Of a DNA stretch of 64,000 nt, positions 1 through 8,092 are shown piece by piece. Every line of letters starts with the position of its first letter. The first letter of the stretch is position 1. Position numbers and translations under genes: made by a program. A model generated the notes under the pieces. It did not search any database, was not told the DNA's origin, and was given only the letters and a program-made list of their open reading frames with translations. The DNA is from Leptolinea sp964420995 (GTDB lineage Bacteria; Chloroflexota; Anaerolineae; Anaerolineales; Anaerolineaceae), in contig CAYQUX010000021.1 of assembly GCA_964420995.1 (NCBI GenBank), positions 1-64,000 of the forward strand. The letters run 5' to 3'.

Positions 1-34
1 TACGTGGGAGGTCAACACCTTCAATTCTTGCCAT
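1..34 (-). CDS. rpsM: 30S ribosomal protein S13, N-terminal fragment
   Basis: Only the first 11 codons are inside the window; the gene runs off the left edge. They read MARIEGVDLPR, the typical start of bacterial S13, which sits in the head of the small subunit. The ATG lies six bases after the rpmJ stop, so the gene is cotranscribed with rpmJ. Identification rests on these few residues and on the expected rpmJ-rpsM order. Confidence 0.85.
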   Translation of the reverse strand, partial: MARIEGVDLPR

Positions 35-40
35 GTTCTC

Positions 41-154
41 TTATCCCTGACGCTGTTTATGCTTTGGGTTTTCGCAAATTACATACAAAATGCCCTTGCG
101 CCGGACGATTTTGCATTTTGCGCATCTTTTTCCGATGGATGTCGTGACTTTCAT
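41..154 (-). CDS. rpmJ: 50S ribosomal protein L36
   Basis: A 37-residue protein, the normal length for L36, which binds the large subunit near the factor-binding region. It opens MKVTTSIGKRCAKCKIVRRK and is the zinc-binding form, with ligands Cys11, Cys14, Cys27 and His32. A good ribosome binding site (AAGGAG) lies seven bases before the ATG. In most bacteria infA precedes this gene; here only 45 bases separate it from map and there is no room for infA. Confidence 0.95.
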   Translation of the reverse strand: MKVTTSIGKRCAKCKIVRRKGILYVICENPKHKQRQG

Positions 155-199
155 CAAAAAACTCCTTCTTATAATTGCAAAGTTGCGACAAAGCGATGA

Positions 200-1012
200 T
201 TATACCTGCTTTGTCGTATCGAGTCCATAGTCTGGATCATTTTCCAGCACGGTGAGAACCACCGGGCCATTGGGTGTAATGGCCGTGGTATGTTCAAAGT
301 GGGCTGTCAACGATCGATCGGCGGAGACTACTGTCCATTCGTCCGGCATTACCCGGGTTTCCGATGTGCCGATCAAGACCATGGGCTCCAGCGCAATGGT
401 CATACCGTTTCGGAGCTGCGTGCCCTGCCGCGGTCGCCCGTAATTAGGCGCCTGCGGACCTTCGTGCATGCGCCGCCCTACCCCGTGTCCGGTATAGGTA
501 TGGGTAACAAACATTCCCTGGCTGCGAACATATTTCTCAATCGCGTTGCCGATATCACCAGTGGTGTTACCGTCAACCATTTTTGAAATTCCGATCTTCA
601 GGGCTTCACGGGTCACATTGATGATCTTTTGAGCCTGCTGCGAAATTTCACCCACTCCGGTTGTAAACGCGGCATCGGCAACCCAGCCTTCAAAAACAGT
701 GCCGCAATCTACTGAAACAATATCCCCTTCTTTCAACTTGCGAGTGCCGGGGATGCCGTGCACCATTTCTTCATTGATACTTACATTGGTGCTGGCCGGA
801 TAAGGGTATGGACCAGGGTAATTCAAAAAAGGTGAGTAGCAGCCGTGCTTCTTGAGCACTTCTTCTGCTGCCGCGTTGAGATCGGCGGTCGTGGCTCCGG
901 GACGGATGGCCGCGCGCGCAGCCGCGAGCGCTTCGGCATTTATCCGTCCGGCCTGCCGCATAACGGCAAGCTCTTCCGAGGTTTTGATGGTCAAAACACG
1001 ATCCCAACTCAT
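200..1012 (-). CDS. map: Methionine aminopeptidase, type I
   Basis: Removes the N-terminal methionine from nascent proteins in the cytoplasm. The 270-residue protein has the pita-bread fold's five metal ligands at the expected spacing: Asp102 and Asp113 (VSVDCG, ADAAF), His176 (TGHGVG), Glu209 (ALEPM) and Glu240 (HFEHT). There is no N-terminal zinc-finger extension, so it is the short type Ia form. It begins eight bases after adk ends, in the usual secY-adk-map order. The ribosome binding site is weak (AAGAAAA), suggesting translation partly coupled to adk. Confidence 0.97.
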   Translation of the reverse strand: MSWDRVLTIKTSEELAVMRQAGRINAEALAAARAAIRPGATTADLNAAAEEVLKKHGCYSPFLNYPGPYPYPASTNVSINEEMVHGIPGTRKLKEGDIVSVDCGTVFEGWVADAAFTTGVGEISQQAQKIINVTREALKIGISKMVDGNTTGDIGNAIEKYVRSQGMFVTHTYTGHGVGRRMHEGPQAPNYGRPRQGTQLRNGMTIALEPMVLIGTSETRVMPDEWTVVSADRSLTAHFEHTTAITPNGPVVLTVLENDPDYGLDTTKQV

Positions 1013-1020
1013 TTTTCTTA

Positions 1021-1674
1021 TTAACCTTTTTGAATAGCTTTCAACAACAACGTCGTGACCTGATCGATGGGTAGTGTGCCATCAACTTCAGCCAGAACGC
1101 CTTCTTTTTGATAGTAATCGATCAGGGGTGTGGTTTGTTCCAGATATACCTTAATACGTCGTTCAACCGTGGCTGCCTGGTCATCTTCACGCTGGTAAAG
1201 TTCTGAGCCATCGATATCGCAGATGCCGGCTTTCTTCGGAGGATTGAATTTCTCATGGTAAACGTGTCCCTGCGCTTTGCAGGTCCAGCGGCCGCTGAGA
1301 CGTCCAATCAGTTCCTGAGGGGGAACCGAAATGTACGGAACACATTCCACCTTGCCGTTCCACGAAGCAAGCATTTTTCCTAGCGCCTCCGCCTGTGCGG
1401 GTGTGCGCGGGAACCCATCCAGCAACGCTCCGGCTTTGCAGTCGTCGCGTTGCAGGCGGTCTTTGATCATTTCTATGGTCAGATCATCGGGAACCAGTTC
1501 GCCGCGGTTCATAAAGACCTGGGCCTTTTTTCCCAATTCTGTTTCATTTTTGAGGTTTTCGCGGAAGATATCACCGGAGGAGATGTGGGCAAGACCAAGT
1601 TTTTCAGAGATCAACTCGGCCTGTGTGCCTTTTCCGGCCCCGGGAGGGCCAAGTAAAACGACATATGATGGCAT
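1021..1674 (-). CDS. adk: Adenylate kinase
   Basis: Interconverts ATP + AMP and 2 ADP in the cytoplasm. The P-loop GPPGAGKGT lies at residues 9-17 and the AMP-binding DGFPRT near residue 87. The long LID region keeps only two of the usual four cysteines: the first pair reads C-K-A-Q and the second C-D-I-D. A Cys-His/Gln-Cys-Asp site could still hold zinc or be replaced by a hydrogen-bond network, as in some Gram-negative enzymes. It sits eight bases after secY. Length (217 aa) is normal for the long-LID family. Confidence 0.97.
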   Translation of the reverse strand: MPSYVVLLGPPGAGKGTQAELISEKLGLAHISSGDIFRENLKNETELGKKAQVFMNRGELVPDDLTIEMIKDRLQRDDCKAGALLDGFPRTPAQAEALGKMLASWNGKVECVPYISVPPQELIGRLSGRWTCKAQGHVYHEKFNPPKKAGICDIDGSELYQREDDQAATVERRIKVYLEQTTPLIDYYQKEGVLAEVDGTLPIDQVTTLLLKAIQKG

Positions 1675-1682
1675 ATCTTCAC

Positions 1683-3035
1683 CTATCCCTTGATTAAGCT
1701 CTCGTCGTAGCCGTGTAGTTTCAGTTCGGTTTCGATGATGGTGAACGTGTCACGCACCACACCAACCACGATCAACAAACCGGCGGATGAGACCAACAAC
1801 AAACCTGAGGATGACGCCGCGCCCGCAGGCAGAATGGCTCCAACAATATACGGTAAAACCGCCACCAGACCCAGGAAAACAGCCCCGGGAAGGGTAATGC
1901 GCCGTTGTACTTTGGAAAGATACTTCTGCGTGGGTCCGCCGCGAACAACACCGGGGATCTGGGCGCCCTGCTTTTTCAAATTCTCACCATAGTTTTGCTG
2001 TGTGAACAGAACATCGGTATAGAAGAAGGTAAACAGAACAACCATGACAAAATACAGAACGGCATACCAGGCGTTTCCTCCGCCAAAGGTGTGATACACA
2101 CCGGTCGCGAAATTACGCAGCCATTCTACGGTCTTTTCACTCATAAAGTAGGAGGAAACGATTGCGGGGAAGGTCAAAATGGACTGGGCGAAGATCAATG
2201 GGATCATGCCGGCCATATTGACCATGAGAGGCAGTTTGCTGGTAACCGGCATTGACATGCGGTTGCCAATGCGCCGCCCCGGGAAGAGTACCGGTACATT
2301 GCGGCGGCCCTGTTGCACAAACACGATGGCAAAGATGGTGAGCAGCAGGATCAGAACGATCACTACAAACATCCACCAACCGTTGGTTTCATCGGCAAGT
2401 ACACGTCCCAGGTTCGCCGGCATACGGGAAACAATACCGGCAAAGATGATCAGCGAGAGGCCCTGGTTGGGGATACCATACTCAGAGATCAACTGACCCA
2501 GCCAAATACCCACCATGGTACCAGCGATCATGCTCAAAAGGGTAGCCAGTGTGGGGATAAGGGCAGCGCCCGTAAAGCCGTAGTTCACCAGTACAGAAAC
2601 TCCACCACCCAGCATCGAATTGAAGATGTTGATTTGGCCGATGGCTGACAGGGCAGCCATGGGGATGGTGAGAATTACCGTCCATTTTTCCATCCAGGCC
2701 TGGCCTTCGCGCGGGTTTTCTTTCAACTTGCGTTCCAGAGCGGGGATGATGGGTACAAGCAGCTGCAGGATAATCTGTGCTGTAATGTACGGGTACACGC
2801 CCATCGCCAGAATGGAGAAGTTCGAAACGGTACCACCGGAAAGCAGGTCAAGCAGGTTGACCAGGTTTCCGGCTGCTCCAGTTTGCGTGGTGAGCGACCG
2901 GATGACTTCGCGATCAATTCCAGGTACAGGTATGTTGGACAGGAAACGGTATAGGATTAATAATCCTATTGTGATGAGAAGTTTCTTACGAATATCCTCT
3001 GACATCCATAAGTATCGCCAGGCTGACCGCTTCAT
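1683..3035 (-). CDS. secY: Preprotein translocase channel subunit SecY
   Basis: The channel subunit of the Sec translocon in the cytoplasmic membrane, working with SecE, SecG and SecA. The 450-residue protein shows about ten hydrophobic segments. It carries SecY hallmarks such as the plug-side motif NIPVPGID near residue 34, FPGRRIGNRMS in the central cytoplasmic loop, and a C-terminal segment ending ELKLHGYDESLIKG. An AAGGAG ribosome binding site lies seven bases before the ATG. It sits between rplO and adk, as in most bacterial spc operons. Confidence 0.98.
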   Translation of the reverse strand: MKRSAWRYLWMSEDIRKKLLITIGLLILYRFLSNIPVPGIDREVIRSLTTQTGAAGNLVNLLDLLSGGTVSNFSILAMGVYPYITAQIILQLLVPIIPALERKLKENPREGQAWMEKWTVILTIPMAALSAIGQINIFNSMLGGGVSVLVNYGFTGAALIPTLATLLSMIAGTMVGIWLGQLISEYGIPNQGLSLIIFAGIVSRMPANLGRVLADETNGWWMFVVIVLILLLTIFAIVFVQQGRRNVPVLFPGRRIGNRMSMPVTSKLPLMVNMAGMIPLIFAQSILTFPAIVSSYFMSEKTVEWLRNFATGVYHTFGGGNAWYAVLYFVMVVLFTFFYTDVLFTQQNYGENLKKQGAQIPGVVRGGPTQKYLSKVQRRITLPGAVFLGLVAVLPYIVGAILPAGAASSSGLLLVSSAGLLIVVGVVRDTFTIIETELKLHGYDESLIKG

Positions 3036-3064
3036 TCAGATTCTCCTTCGGTGGCAGTTGCCAT

Positions 3065-3517
3065 TCAGGCAATTAACTCCACACTGCCACCGGCTTTTTC
3101 GATTTTTTCACGGGCGGTTTTACTGATCCGGTGAACCCGGACTTTCAAAGCAACGCTGATCTCGCCACGACCGAGGATGACAACCGGTTCCGCGGCGCTG
3201 TGCAGCAGGTTGGCCTGTGCCAGCACGTCGGGATTGACATCAGCTCCCTTTTCAAAGCGGGCAAGCTGATCCAGGTTGATCTCGGTATAGCTGATCTGAT
3301 TTGGTGGGGTGAAACCTTCACCACGAATGAAGGGCAGGCGGCGATAGAAAGGCAGGTTACCACCCTGGCGGTAAAGGTTTCCACCTTCACCAGCCCGGGA
3401 ACCCTGACCTTTCGTACCACGTCCGGAGGTTTTACCCTGACCGGCGGAGATACCGCGCCCAACACGTTTGCGAGTGTGTTTCGCGCCATCGTTTGGTCGT
3501 AAGTCGTTCAGTTTCAT
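3065..3517 (-). CDS. rplO: 50S ribosomal protein L15
   Basis: A large-subunit protein that binds 23S rRNA late in assembly. The 150-residue sequence begins MKLNDLRPNDGAKHTRKRVG and has the long Gly/Arg-rich N-terminal tail (GRGISAGQGKTSGRGTKGQG) that threads into rRNA, followed by the globular domain ending GGSVELIA. It overlaps the end of rpmD by four bases, indicating translational coupling. Confidence 0.98.
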   Translation of the reverse strand: MKLNDLRPNDGAKHTRKRVGRGISAGQGKTSGRGTKGQGSRAGEGGNLYRQGGNLPFYRRLPFIRGEGFTPPNQISYTEINLDQLARFEKGADVNPDVLAQANLLHSAAEPVVILGRGEISVALKVRVHRISKTAREKIEKAGGSVELIA

Positions 3518-3723
3518 TTCTCTACCTGCTCTTCTATCTCGATAAGATGGCCAACTTTCGCCAGCATACCGCGCAGCACGGGGGTATCCGTGTGTTCCAC
3601 AGTCTGATGCAACCGGTGAAGACCAAGGGCGTACACGGTGCGTTTGGTGCGTTCCGTGTATCCAATGGGGCTGTGAACCAGCGTTACACGAACCTTCTTT
3701 TCAGGAGCGGCTTTCTTAGTCAT
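3514..3723 (-). CDS. rpmD: 50S ribosomal protein L30
   Basis: A small large-subunit protein of 69 residues. The family core RVTLVHSPIGYTERTKRTV is followed by the LGLHRLHQTVEHTDTPVLRG segment and MLAKVGHLIEIEE. It overlaps rpsE by eight bases upstream and rplO by four bases downstream, so all three are tightly coupled. Confidence 0.97.
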   Translation of the reverse strand: MTKKAAPEKKVRVTLVHSPIGYTERTKRTVYALGLHRLHQTVEHTDTPVLRGMLAKVGHLIEIEEQVEK

Positions 3724-4243
3724 TCTTCCTCCGTTCCCAGAAGGGCTGCAACTCCTTCACAGGTTTTCCGCGGTGGGCGGATTCTTCTGTCGGAGATTTC
3801 AACTGTTCCAGGGCTTCGAAGGTGGCCTGAACCACATTCAATACATTGGCACTGCCCAGGGATTTGGTTAAAATATCGCGAATACCGGCCGATTCCAATA
3901 CGGCGCGTACACCGCCGCCGGCGATAACGCCGGTACCGGGAGAAGCGGGTTTCAACAGAACACGCGCTCCGGCAATCCGGCCAAGAACTTGATGGGGAAT
4001 TGTCGTTCCAGACAAGTTCATCTGGCGCATATTCTTATGAGCGTGGTCAGTCGCTTTTCGCATGGCATCGGGAACGGCGTTGGCTTTTCCGACACCCAGT
4101 CCGATTTTTCCTTTGTTATCTCCAGCCACAACTGTGACCCGGAAGGAGAACCGGCGGCCGCCTTTTACAACTTTGGCAACGCGGGCGATTTCAATGACAC
4201 GCTCGTCAAATTGTTGTTCTAATGGTTGATACTCTTGTTCCAT
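3716..4243 (-). CDS. rpsE: 30S ribosomal protein S5
   Basis: A small-subunit protein near the mRNA entrance, involved in decoding fidelity. The N-terminal dsRNA-binding-like domain (RVAKVVKGGRRFSFRVTVVAGD, residues about 22-43) is followed by the C-terminal domain with GTGVIAGGGVRAVLESAGI. The chosen ATG has GAGGG six bases upstream. The gene is 175 residues long and overlaps rpmD by eight bases. Confidence 0.98.
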   Translation of the reverse strand: MEQEYQPLEQQFDERVIEIARVAKVVKGGRRFSFRVTVVAGDNKGKIGLGVGKANAVPDAMRKATDHAHKNMRQMNLSGTTIPHQVLGRIAGARVLLKPASPGTGVIAGGGVRAVLESAGIRDILTKSLGSANVLNVVQATFEALEQLKSPTEESAHRGKPVKELQPFWERRKND

Positions 4244-4272
4244 AATCAGCCCTCAATCATCGCTTTCTCTGG

Positions 4273-4638
4273 CTAGAATTCCAGCCCGGCTTCGCGGGCA
4301 GCATCAGCCAACGCTTTGACACGGCCCATGTATCGGAAACCACCGCGGTCAAAGACGACCTTATCAATGCCCTTTTTCTTGGCACGTTCTGCCACAGCCT
4401 TGCCGATCAGTTTGGCCTGTTCGGTTTTCGTGATCTTGGCGGCGGAAGCACGCAGTTCATGGTCAACGCTGGATGCGCTGGCGAGGGTGGTTCCTGCGGC
4501 ATCGTCGATCACCTGGGCATAAATTTCCGCAGTGCTGCGGAAAACTGCGAGGCGGGGGCGCTCAGGAGTTCCGGAAATATTCTTGCGAACCCGATCATGT
4601 CGGCGGATTCGCGCTTCAGTACGTGATGTTTTCGCCAT
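4273..4638 (-). CDS. rplR: 50S ribosomal protein L18
   Basis: Binds 5S rRNA together with L5 and links it to the large subunit. The sequence shows the family pattern RIRRHDRVRKNISGTPERPR, then LAVFRSTAEIYAQVIDD, and ends DRGGFRYMGRVKALADAAREAGLEF. The length of 121 residues is standard. It lies between rplF and rpsE. Confidence 0.98.
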   Translation of the reverse strand: MAKTSRTEARIRRHDRVRKNISGTPERPRLAVFRSTAEIYAQVIDDAAGTTLASASSVDHELRASAAKITKTEQAKLIGKAVAERAKKKGIDKVVFDRGGFRYMGRVKALADAAREAGLEF

Positions 4639-4649
4639 ATCCAGTACCT

Positions 4650-5204
4650 TTACTTCTTGCCTTTGGCTTTACCAGATTTACCAGCCTTGCGGCGGATCTT
4701 TTCACCCAGATAGTGAATACCTTTGCCTTTGTAGGGCTCGGGTGGACGGATCTTGCGGATATCGGCCGAAATCTGGCCGATCTGTTCGGGATCCTTGCCC
4801 ATCACTTTGATTTGCCGGGCCTTTACATCGACATCATAGGTGATGCCTTCCGGCGGGGTGAGTTCGATTGGGTGAGAAAAGCCCAGGAATAAAACCAGGT
4901 TCTTGCCATTCATTTCAGCGCGGTAACCGACACCGTCGATTTCCAGAACCTTGGTAAAACCGGTGCTTACACCCGTGACCATATTTTGAATTAATGCCCG
5001 AGTCGTCCCATGGAGAGCGCGTACATTCGCGATTTCGGATGTGCGTTCCACGATAACCTGACCGTTTTCCAGCTTGATGTTCAAGGTGGGAGAGAACAGG
5101 CGAGACATCTCACCGTTCGGTCCCTTGATATTCACATTGGAACCCTTGATCTCAACCTGTACACCGGCCGGGACGGAGACTGGCGTCAAACCAATTCGAG
5201 ACAC
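4650..5204 (-). CDS. rplF: 50S ribosomal protein L6
   Basis: A large-subunit protein near the sarcin-ricin loop, with two tandem L6 domains. I place the start at a GTG at 5204, giving SRIGLTPVSVPAGV at the N-terminus, because AGGAGG lies eight bases upstream. The frame stays open for 22 more codons to an ATG at 5270, but that stretch overlaps rpsH and is unlike L6. The resulting 184 residues match family length. The C-terminal signature RPPEPYKGKGIHYLGEKIRRK is present. Confidence 0.97.
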   Translation of the reverse strand: MSRIGLTPVSVPAGVQVEIKGSNVNIKGPNGEMSRLFSPTLNIKLENGQVIVERTSEIANVRALHGTTRALIQNMVTGVSTGFTKVLEIDGVGYRAEMNGKNLVLFLGFSHPIELTPPEGITYDVDVKARQIKVMGKDPEQIGQISADIRKIRPPEPYKGKGIHYLGEKIRRKAGKSGKAKGKK

Positions 5205-5232
5205 AGTACTTACCTCCTGATTCCGTTTATGA

Positions 5233-5649
5233 CTACCAGACCTTGCACAGTATTTCGCCACCAACGCCAAGCTGGCGGGCGCGCTGTCCGGTCATGATCC
5301 CTTTCGGGGTGGATAAAATCGAAATGCCCATGCCGGAAAGAACCCAGGGGATATCCTGTTTCTGGGTATAAACCCGGCGGCCGGGGCGGCTGACACGTTC
5401 CAGACCGGTGATAACCGGTTTGCGTGAACGGCGTTCGCCCACATACTTTAACTTCACCCGCAGCACAGGCTGCTTGCCATTATTTTCGGACTCAACTTCG
5501 TCGTATCCTTCAATGTAGCCTTCTTCTTTGAGGATGCGGGCGATTTCAGCCTTAATTCTGGTTCGCGGCATTGCCACGGTCGCCTGGCCGATCATCACGC
5601 CATTGCGGATGCGGGTCAGCATATCGGAGATAGGATCATTAACACTCAT
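5233..5649 (-). CDS. rpsH: 30S ribosomal protein S8
   Basis: A primary 16S rRNA-binding protein of the small subunit body; in some bacteria it represses its own operon. It opens MSVNDPISDMLTRIRNG and ends with the family motif LSTPKGIMTGQRARQLGVGG before CKVW. Length is 138 residues. It lies between rpsN and rplF with a short spacer on each side. Confidence 0.98.
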   Translation of the reverse strand: MSVNDPISDMLTRIRNGVMIGQATVAMPRTRIKAEIARILKEEGYIEGYDEVESENNGKQPVLRVKLKYVGERRSRKPVITGLERVSRPGRRVYTQKQDIPWVLSGMGISILSTPKGIMTGQRARQLGVGGEILCKVW

Positions 5650-5671
5650 TAGTTTTCTCCTTCCACGCCGC

Positions 5672-5854
5672 CTACCAGGACGACTTCACCACGCCGGGGA
5701 TTTTGCCTTCCAGCGCTAGTTCGCGAAAGCAAATACGGCACAATCCAAAGCGGCGGATGTAGCCACGTGGGCGACCGCACTTTTGGCAGCGATTGCGCAC
5801 CATGTTGGCATATTTTCGCCGTTGTTCACGGTAAGTCATGCAAGTCTTTGCCAT
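5672..5854 (-). CDS. rpsN: 30S ribosomal protein S14, zinc-binding short form
   Basis: The small type Z S14. The start at 5854 gives 60 residues beginning MAKTCMTYREQRRKYANMV. The frame stays open upstream by 39 codons that overlap rplE and are not S14-like, so the upstream starts are rejected. Zinc ligands are Cys23, Cys26, Cys39 and Cys42. The gene starts one base after the rplE stop, so translation is probably coupled. Confidence 0.97.
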   Translation of the reverse strand: MAKTCMTYREQRRKYANMVRNRCQKCGRPRGYIRRFGLCRICFRELALEGKIPGVVKSSW

Positions 5855-5855
5855 A

Positions 5856-6398
5856 TTAACCCTTCCTGAAAGGCATGCCGAGTTCGCGCAGCAAAAATGC
5901 CGCCTGTTCGTCGTTGGCTGCCGTAGTAACCATGGTGATTTCCATGCCCCGAACTTTATCGATTTTGTCATACTCGATTTCGGGGAAGATCAACTGTTCA
6001 CGCAGGCCCAGTGTGTAATTGCCTCGGCCGTCAAAAGCGTCGGGTGAAACACCGCGGAAGTCGCGGACACGGGGCAGAACCACATTCATCAAGCGGTCAA
6101 CAAACGCCCACATGCGTTCGCCGCGCAGTGTCACTTTGACACCGATTGCCCGGCCTTCGCGAAGTTTGAAGTTGGAAATGGACTTGCGGGCTTTGGTGAT
6201 GACCGGTTTTTGACCGGTGATCGTGCTCAGGTCAATCACAGCGGCATCCAGGGTCTTCGGATTCTCATTCGCTTCGCCCATGCCGATGTTCACCACGACC
6301 TTTTGCAGCCGGGGAACCTGCATAATGTTGTCCAGCTCCATGGATTTCATCAGGGAGGGCACGATCTCTTTTTGATAGCGTTCTTTTAATTGATTCAT
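5856..6398 (-). CDS. rplE: 50S ribosomal protein L5
   Basis: Binds 5S rRNA and contacts the small subunit head through bridge B1b. With the ATG at 6398 the protein is 180 residues, starting MNQLKERYQKEIVPSLM. The earlier in-frame ATG at 6482 lies within rplX coding sequence and is rejected. Family motifs are VVNIGMGEA, REGRAIGVKVTLRGERMW and the terminal FLLRELGMPFRK. Confidence 0.97.
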   Translation of the reverse strand: MNQLKERYQKEIVPSLMKSMELDNIMQVPRLQKVVVNIGMGEANENPKTLDAAVIDLSTITGQKPVITKARKSISNFKLREGRAIGVKVTLRGERMWAFVDRLMNVVLPRVRDFRGVSPDAFDGRGNYTLGLREQLIFPEIEYDKIDKVRGMEITMVTTAANDEQAAFLLRELGMPFRKG

Positions 6399-6414
6399 CG
6401 TCTGCTCTCCACGT

Positions 6415-6750
6415 CTATTTCTCGTCCATGCGTGCATCGCATTTCTTGCAAACCCGCAGGCTTTTGCCGTCTTCGCGAACAACCGCTACGCGCGTTGTTT
6501 TGCTACATTTCGGGCAAACCAGCATTACATTGGAAATGTCGATGGGAGCTTCAAAACGCACCTTGCCGGGTTTGATGGTTCTACCCTGGCTTTGCACCTG
6601 TTTCTGGTGTTTGGTGCGCATGTTGATGCCTTGCACCATGACGCGATGTTCATCAGGGAGTACTTTGATGATTTCGCCGCGTTTGCCGCGTTCTTCATCA
6701 CGCCCTGTGATAATTTCTACCAGATCACCTTTTCGAATCTTTACATTCAT
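6415..6750 (-). CDS. rplX: 50S ribosomal protein L24 with zinc-ribbon tail
   Basis: An assembly-initiating large-subunit protein. It opens MNVKIRKGDLVEIITGRDEE with the KOW motif (residues about 6-32). The C-terminal part contains a CPKC...CKKC four-cysteine knuckle, which may bind zinc and is found in many bacterial L24 proteins but not in the E. coli form. Length is 111 residues. It lies between rplN and rplE. Confidence 0.97.
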   Translation of the reverse strand: MNVKIRKGDLVEIITGRDEERGKRGEIIKVLPDEHRVMVQGINMRTKHQKQVQSQGRTIKPGKVRFEAPIDISNVMLVCPKCSKTTRVAVVREDGKSLRVCKKCDARMDEK

Positions 6751-6766
6751 GTTTCTGCTCCTATCC

Positions 6767-7138
6767 CTAAATCACTTCCGGAGCCAGGGATATGATCTTC
6801 ATAAAACCTTTTTCGCGTAATTCGCGGGCAACAGGTCCGAAGATGCGGGTGCCTTTGGGGTTCTGGCCATCTGTGTCCAGGATCACCGCGGCATTGTCGT
6901 CAAAGCGGATGGAAGAACCATCTTCACGCCGCCATTCCTTGGAACAGCGTACGATTACAGCTTTGACAACCTCGCTCTTCTTAACCGAGCCCTGCGGCGC
7001 GGCGGTTTTCACGGTGGCAATGACGATATCGCCAACGGCGCCATATTTCCGGGTTGAACCGCCTACCACATGGATCACCAGCAATTCGCGCGCGCCTGTG
7101 TTATCGGCAACTTTGAGACGAGATTCCTGTTGGATCAT
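6767..7138 (-). CDS. rplN: 50S ribosomal protein L14
   Basis: A large-subunit protein at the intersubunit face (bridge B8), also the landing site of the RsfS silencing factor. The start MIQQESRLKVADNTGARELL and the segment GTRIFGPVARELREKGFMKI are diagnostic. At 123 residues it is standard length. It begins three bases after rpsQ ends. Confidence 0.98.
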   Translation of the reverse strand: MIQQESRLKVADNTGARELLVIHVVGGSTRKYGAVGDIVIATVKTAAPQGSVKKSEVVKAVIVRCSKEWRREDGSSIRFDDNAAVILDTDGQNPKGTRIFGPVARELREKGFMKIISLAPEVI

Positions 7139-7141
7139 GGT

Positions 7142-7414
7142 TTACTCTCCCTTTTCCGTCTCCACCGGGGCGATCACCTTTTTCAAGATGGATTCGACAG
7201 CCCAGCGTTTTTCCTTGGATAATGGACGGGTTTCCACGATCTGAACCTGATCGCCGATTTCGCAACCAATTTCATCATGAGCTTTTACGCTTTTACTCGC
7301 GTGAACAACTTTTTTGTAAATCGGGTGCCGGTAGGTTCGGGTGATTTCAACCACAACGGTTTTCATCATCTTATTACTGGTCACCACACCAGCCAAGCGA
7401 CGGCGCTCGTTCAT
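7142..7414 (-). CDS. rpsQ: 30S ribosomal protein S17
   Basis: An early-binding small-subunit protein with an OB fold. Hallmarks are GVVTSNKMMKTVVVEI near residue 9 and the loop KVVHASKSVKAHDE, followed by IVETRPLSKEKRW. Length is 90 residues. The start codon overlaps the rpmC stop by four bases. Confidence 0.97.
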   Translation of the reverse strand: MNERRRLAGVVTSNKMMKTVVVEITRTYRHPIYKKVVHASKSVKAHDEIGCEIGDQVQIVETRPLSKEKRWAVESILKKVIAPVETEKGE

Positions 7415-7623
7415 TTGTCACCTTCCTTTGCAGGGGCCAATTCCCGCTCCCGCAGAAGTGTTTCATACCGGGCAATCATCCGGCGGGTGATCGGTAACCG
7501 GCTGGTATCGGTCAACTGACCGGTTACAACCTGGAACCGCAGATTCATGACTTCCTGGCGGGCATCCTGTAATTTTGTGCGTAATTCTTCTGTAGAAAGC
7601 AGGCGAAGTTCTGAGTTTTTCAT
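7411..7623 (-). CDS. rpmC: 50S ribosomal protein L29
   Basis: A two-helix protein near the nascent-peptide exit tunnel, next to L23. The 70-residue sequence has the pattern LRTKLQDARQEVMNLRFQ...LPITRRMIARYETLLRERE. It overlaps both rplP upstream and rpsQ downstream by four bases, so the three are translationally coupled. Confidence 0.97.
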   Translation of the reverse strand: MKNSELRLLSTEELRTKLQDARQEVMNLRFQVVTGQLTDTSRLPITRRMIARYETLLRERELAPAKEGDK

Positions 7624-8048
7624 GCCTGATCTCCTGTACCATCCTGTTTACCGATCACTTTGGTGCGGATGGAAAACTTGTAGGTCGCCTGGGTCAAGGC
7701 TTCAATAGCCTGATCGCTGGGCAGTCCGCCGACTTCGAACATAATTCGGCCAGGGCGAACAACAGCCACCCAGTATTCAACATTACCTTTACCTTTACCC
7801 ATACGGGTTTCAGGTGGCCGGTGGGTATAGGGTTTGTCTGGGAAGATCCGGATCCAAACTTTTCCACGGCGCTTCATGTTGTGGACAATGGCACGCCGGG
7901 CAGCTTCGATCTGGCGGGCTGTAATCCAGCCCGGTTCCAGAGCCTGCAGGCCGAATTCACCGGAAAGGATCTCAGCTCCTCGCAAAGCTTTCCCGCGCAT
8001 GCGGCCACGCATCTGCTTGCGCCATTTGACACGCTTTGGCATTAACAT
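7620..8048 (-). CDS. rplP: 50S ribosomal protein L16
   Basis: A large-subunit protein next to the A site. The ATG at 8048 gives MLMPKRVKWRKQMRGRMRGK, matching the family N-terminus, with a purine-rich GAGAGAGGTG six bases upstream. An in-frame start 18 bases earlier adds six residues foreign to L16. The segment WIRIFPDKPYTHRPPETRMG and the GKGNVEYWVAVVRPGRIMFE core are clear. Length is 142 residues. Confidence 0.97.
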   Translation of the reverse strand: MLMPKRVKWRKQMRGRMRGKALRGAEILSGEFGLQALEPGWITARQIEAARRAIVHNMKRRGKVWIRIFPDKPYTHRPPETRMGKGKGNVEYWVAVVRPGRIMFEVGGLPSDQAIEALTQATYKFSIRTKVIGKQDGTGDQA

Positions 8049-8092
8049 AGTTGGCACCTCTCTCAATCCGGGTTCGTGACCCCGGCAATAAT

